This document shows positions 41,834 to 44,700 of a stretch of 44,700 nucleotides of DNA, piece after piece. This stretch comes from Rhizobiaceae bacterium (GTDB lineage: Bacteria > Pseudomonadota > Alphaproteobacteria > Rhizobiales > Rhizobiaceae), in NCBI GenBank assembly GCA_029233925.1, contig JARGOX010000032.1, forward strand, positions 1 to 44,700, given 5' to 3'. The position numbers and the translations under genes were made by a program. Within the stretch, counting starts at the first letter, position 1; the number at the start of each line of letters is the position of its first letter. The notes beneath the pieces were generated by a model. The model searched no databases and was not told the DNA's origin. It worked only from the letters and a program-made list of their open reading frames with translations.

Positions 41834-44611
41834 TCAATAGCCGATAGCTGCACCATCCATTGCCAGGAATTGCATGAACGCATTAACCGGTTGCGGCCTG
41901 CCGAACAGATAACCCTGAATTTCGTCGCACCCGAGCAGCCTGATGATCCGTAGTTCGTCTTCGGTCTCAACGCCTTCACACAATACTTCGACGCCAAGAC
42001 CATCCGCCAGAACCTTGATGGATTGAACAATCGATTGACTGGTCGAATTGGTTGCTATGCCACGGATAAATGACTGGTCTACCTTTATTTTGTCGAAGGG
42101 AAACCGTGAGAAATAGCCAAGCGACGAAAAGCCTGTTCCAAAATCATCCAACGCCAGGCTGACGCCCAGCAATTTCAGATCAATGAGTTGCCGGAAAAGA
42201 GAATCTGTCGCTGAAATGAAACAGGATTCAGTTACTTCCAGCTCCAGCCTCTGCGCGGCCAAACCGCTGGTTTTCAGAGCGTTCTTCACATCCTGAACAA
42301 CGTCGCTCCGCATGAACTGGATAGCGGACACGTTGACGGAAACCGAGATGTCTGCAGGCCAAGCAGATGCATCCCTGCATGCCTGGTTGAGCGCGATCTG
42401 GCCTAGTCTTGTAATCAGGCCATTCGCTTCCGCGATGGCTACAAATTCTCCGGTAGGGATGATACCCAATTGAGGATGCGTCCAGCGCAACAATGCTTCA
42501 GCGCCTGATGTGGAACCGTCTATCGCCAACACCTGCGGTTGGTAGACAATGTGGAATTGGCCTGCGTCCAACGCCGGCTGCATTTCCCGCTCGATAAGAC
42601 GGGCGCGTAGCTGCTTTGCATTGAGATCAGGGTCGAATGCAAAAACCCCATGCGGCCCGAGGCGGGCGGCATCTTTCAATGCAAATTCCGCGCGGTTTAT
42701 GAGCTGATTTGCAGTTGTGGCATTGTCCGGTTCACCTTTGGCAAAACCGAGGCAGAAATCAACACTGATTTGCTGGGATTCCAGTTGGAAAGGCCTGGCA
42801 AGATCGCGCAGGATTTTGCCGGGGAATTGGCCAATGGCCACAGCATCCAGACCCGGCACCAGCCGAACGGCAAAACTGTCGCCATCCAGTCTTGCGATGC
42901 CGTCAATCCGCTTGTCCAGCCGCACAAGCCGCTTTACCAGTTTCTGCAGAAGTTCATCGCCGACCTCTCTGCCCAAAGTGTCGTTTATCGTCGAGAATCG
43001 AAGAATGCCGATCGCAAAAACCGTGGTTGGGTTCCCGGCGGTACCGCCTTGGAAAAGCCTGCGGGCAAATTCTGAACGCTGCTCTGCATCGGTCAGGCTA
43101 TCGTATTTCGAAAGATGTACAAGCTGCTGTTTCTGCCTGGTTTCAATTGTGACATCACGCATGGTTATGGTTGCGAAAAGAAGTGCTTCTTCCTTGTCTG
43201 ATTGCGCTTCTGTCAGCCGTGTAATCCTGGACGGCGTTACGGAATAATCAACAATGACGATTTGATCGTCTTTCGGGAATGTCAATTGACCAAAGATGGA
43301 ATCGCCGCCGAGACCATTTTTCATTCGCCCGATCGCTGATCTGGCATCATCCAGAACCTGGTTCGGCAGGTTTGCAATGGATTGATCAGCGCCACTGGGA
43401 ACCTGACGGGTGCCGAACATCGCTGCAAATCGATCGTTTTGTCGCAGCGGCTTTCCATCTTCGCCCAGAATCAAAATCGCGTCGGAACTGTCCGCGAAAA
43501 CCTGATCGAGAACCTGCTTGGTATTTTTGGTTTCGACGTGCGCAATGCGCAACAGCCATCCCTTGAGGTCCAGTTCGGCGGCCAATCGGATCAGAGCAAT
43601 CAGGATCAGAAAAATCAGCACCGGTGCGGAGGTCAGCACAATGGCGAATCGGGATTGCAGATAAAATCCGACACTCTCCATGCTTGCCGCAAAGACGGCG
43701 AGGGCAAGCAATTGTGTCCGCAGTGTCATTTTGGGGAGACAAAAAAGGGCGGCCAATGTGACAAGCAGAGCCAGAATGAAGCTGGCAAGCGGGCTTGTGG
43801 GTTGCAAAATGCGCGATTGCAGCAAGGTTTCAGAGGCAAGGACATGCAAAAGAGGCCCGGGCAATGCACCGTGAAGCGGCACCGCGAAATTGTCGCGGAG
43901 CTCCAGCGCGTAGGCACCGATCAGGACTGTTTTGTCCTTCAGGACTCCTTCAGGCAGATCACCCGAAATCAGTCTGGCAAACGAATAGGTCGGCACAGAC
44001 GATGGATCGATTGAAAAATCGATCAAATATTCCGATGTGTCGAAATCACTTCGCTGTGACATCATGCTTGAAAGCGCGGGAATCAATTCTCCATCGATCA
44101 TCAGTCCTTGCGGATAATGACGCACAATGCCGTCGTGTTCCGGAACAACATTGACACTGGCGATCCAGGCCAGATCGGCGAACAGCGCAATCGGCCTGGA
44201 TTGCTCCAACGTCGCCAATGATTTGTTCGCGGAATTGATTTGCAGATAGGTTGGCAGCACGACCGAACCGCCGGCCGCTACCAGTGAGGCTGCCAAAGCA
44301 GCATCCTCTGCAGCGCTGGAACGATTGCTGAGGTCAATGTCCATTGCAATATCGGAGACGTCATGCTCCACAAGCCGTTCAATGGCTTTGGCGTAGATTG
44401 AGCGAGGCCATGGCCATTGACCGATTTGATCAAGGCTTTCCTTGTCAATGCCGATGAAAACGACTTGGCCGGTGGCCTGCCTGCTCGCAAATTGCGCCCG
44501 CGTATCGGAAAGGACGTTCTGGAAACTGTCTGACAGACCGGTCCATTGCAACATTGTTGCAATGGTTAGCGCGAGAACAGCGCTGCCAATGTAGTTCTTT
44601 GTACCAAGCAA
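41834..44611 (-). CDS. CHASE2-PAS-GGDEF-EAL cyclic-di-GMP phosphodiesterase
   Basis: This is a 925-residue membrane signalling protein. Residues about 30-270 are an extracytoplasmic CHASE2 sensor ('VVFIGIDKESLDQIGQWPWPR'-type, then 'VLIGAYALELRDNFAVPL'). Three membrane helices follow (about 275-345), then a PAS domain (about 365-490), GGDEF (about 500-655) and EAL (about 675-915). The GGDEF signature is D-G-D-S-F (576-580), so cyclase activity is unlikely. The EAL site is intact: E705-A-L, 'NVSAIQF', 'LEVTES', 'LDDFGTGFSSL' (D822-D823), 'KVDQSF', 'EGVET' and 'QGYLFGRP'. It probably hydrolyses c-di-GMP in response to an external cue, affecting motility or polysaccharide. Confidence 0.94.
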   Translation of the reverse strand: MLGTKNYIGSAVLALTIATMLQWTGLSDSFQNVLSDTRAQFASRQATGQVVFIGIDKESLDQIGQWPWPRSIYAKAIERLVEHDVSDIAMDIDLSNRSSAAEDAALAASLVAAGGSVVLPTYLQINSANKSLATLEQSRPIALFADLAWIASVNVVPEHDGIVRHYPQGLMIDGELIPALSSMMSQRSDFDTSEYLIDFSIDPSSVPTYSFARLISGDLPEGVLKDKTVLIGAYALELRDNFAVPLHGALPGPLLHVLASETLLQSRILQPTSPLASFILALLVTLAALFCLPKMTLRTQLLALAVFAASMESVGFYLQSRFAIVLTSAPVLIFLILIALIRLAAELDLKGWLLRIAHVETKNTKQVLDQVFADSSDAILILGEDGKPLRQNDRFAAMFGTRQVPSGADQSIANLPNQVLDDARSAIGRMKNGLGGDSIFGQLTFPKDDQIVIVDYSVTPSRITRLTEAQSDKEEALLFATITMRDVTIETRQKQQLVHLSKYDSLTDAEQRSEFARRLFQGGTAGNPTTVFAIGILRFSTINDTLGREVGDELLQKLVKRLVRLDKRIDGIARLDGDSFAVRLVPGLDAVAIGQFPGKILRDLARPFQLESQQISVDFCLGFAKGEPDNATTANQLINRAEFALKDAARLGPHGVFAFDPDLNAKQLRARLIEREMQPALDAGQFHIVYQPQVLAIDGSTSGAEALLRWTHPQLGIIPTGEFVAIAEANGLITRLGQIALNQACRDASAWPADISVSVNVSAIQFMRSDVVQDVKNALKTSGLAAQRLELEVTESCFISATDSLFRQLIDLKLLGVSLALDDFGTGFSSLGYFSRFPFDKIKVDQSFIRGIATNSTSQSIVQSIKVLADGLGVEVLCEGVETEDELRIIRLLGCDEIQGYLFGRPQPVNAFMQFLAMDGAAIGY

Positions 44612-44700
44612 AATCCGGCTGCCACCCTTATTGTCTGAACCTAATTTGTAGAAGTTGACACTTGATCTGACAGTTTGCCGTTTTGGTGACGGTGATCTGT

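Overview
The window looks like chromosomal DNA of a metabolically versatile alphaproteobacterium, most likely a marine or soil member of the Hyphomicrobiales (Rhizobiales). This is inferred from moderately high GC, two complete TRAP transporters, non-phosphorylative sugar-acid enzymes, and a perfect Irr-type iron box in front of bfd-bfr. No rRNA, tRNA, CRISPR array, transposase or integrase was seen.

Layout. 126-1985 (-): surface-glycan genes, a pyruvyl transferase and a GT25 glycosyltransferase. 2069-2791 (-): a HAD-family dehalogenase/phosphatase. 3058-7733 (+): an overlapping SbcCD-like pair, a YhaO-type nuclease and a YhaN-type ATPase. 8113-10149 (+): an isolated, more AT-rich gene for a pentapeptide-repeat/TIR protein with an unassigned C-terminal half ending in a hydrophobic segment. 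10184-11105: ICE box, bfd, bfr and a strong terminator. 11250-20202: a catabolic locus with a frameshifted YciI gene facing an operon of FAH hydrolase, RutE-like reductase, OsmC protein, TRAP transporter and intradiol ring-cleavage dioxygenase, followed by malonyl-CoA synthetase and a GntR regulator. 20256-28774: lldD-type lactate dehydrogenase, M20 amidohydrolase, KDG kinase, GST, a TPP enzyme and an L-fucose/L-rhamnose-type operon (mutarotase, SDR, FAH hydrolase). 29344-32637 (+): glycosyltransferase, FemAB/GNAT-like protein and PIG-L deacetylase. 32723-36730: TetR regulator, a HisD-family pseudogene with several lesions, a DenD-like dehydrogenase behind a 16-bp palindromic operator, and an NAD(P)-binding protein. 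36840-41718: an MFS exporter diverging from a second TRAP operon. 41834-44611 (-): a CHASE2-PAS-GGDEF-EAL protein with a degenerate GGDEF motif.

How the genes may work together. The 11-20 kb locus reads as an aromatic-acid pathway. The TRAP system would import a substrate, the intradiol dioxygenase would open a polyhydroxylated ring, the FAH enzyme would hydrolyse an acylpyruvate-like product, and C3 fragments (malonate or malonic semialdehyde) would be handled by MatB and the RutE-like reductase. The 26.8-28.8 kb operon fits the lower non-phosphorylative 6-deoxyhexose route ending in pyruvate plus L-lactate, and the lldD-type enzyme 6 kb away could oxidise that lactate. The best candidate for an undescribed system is the pentapeptide-repeat/TIR protein.
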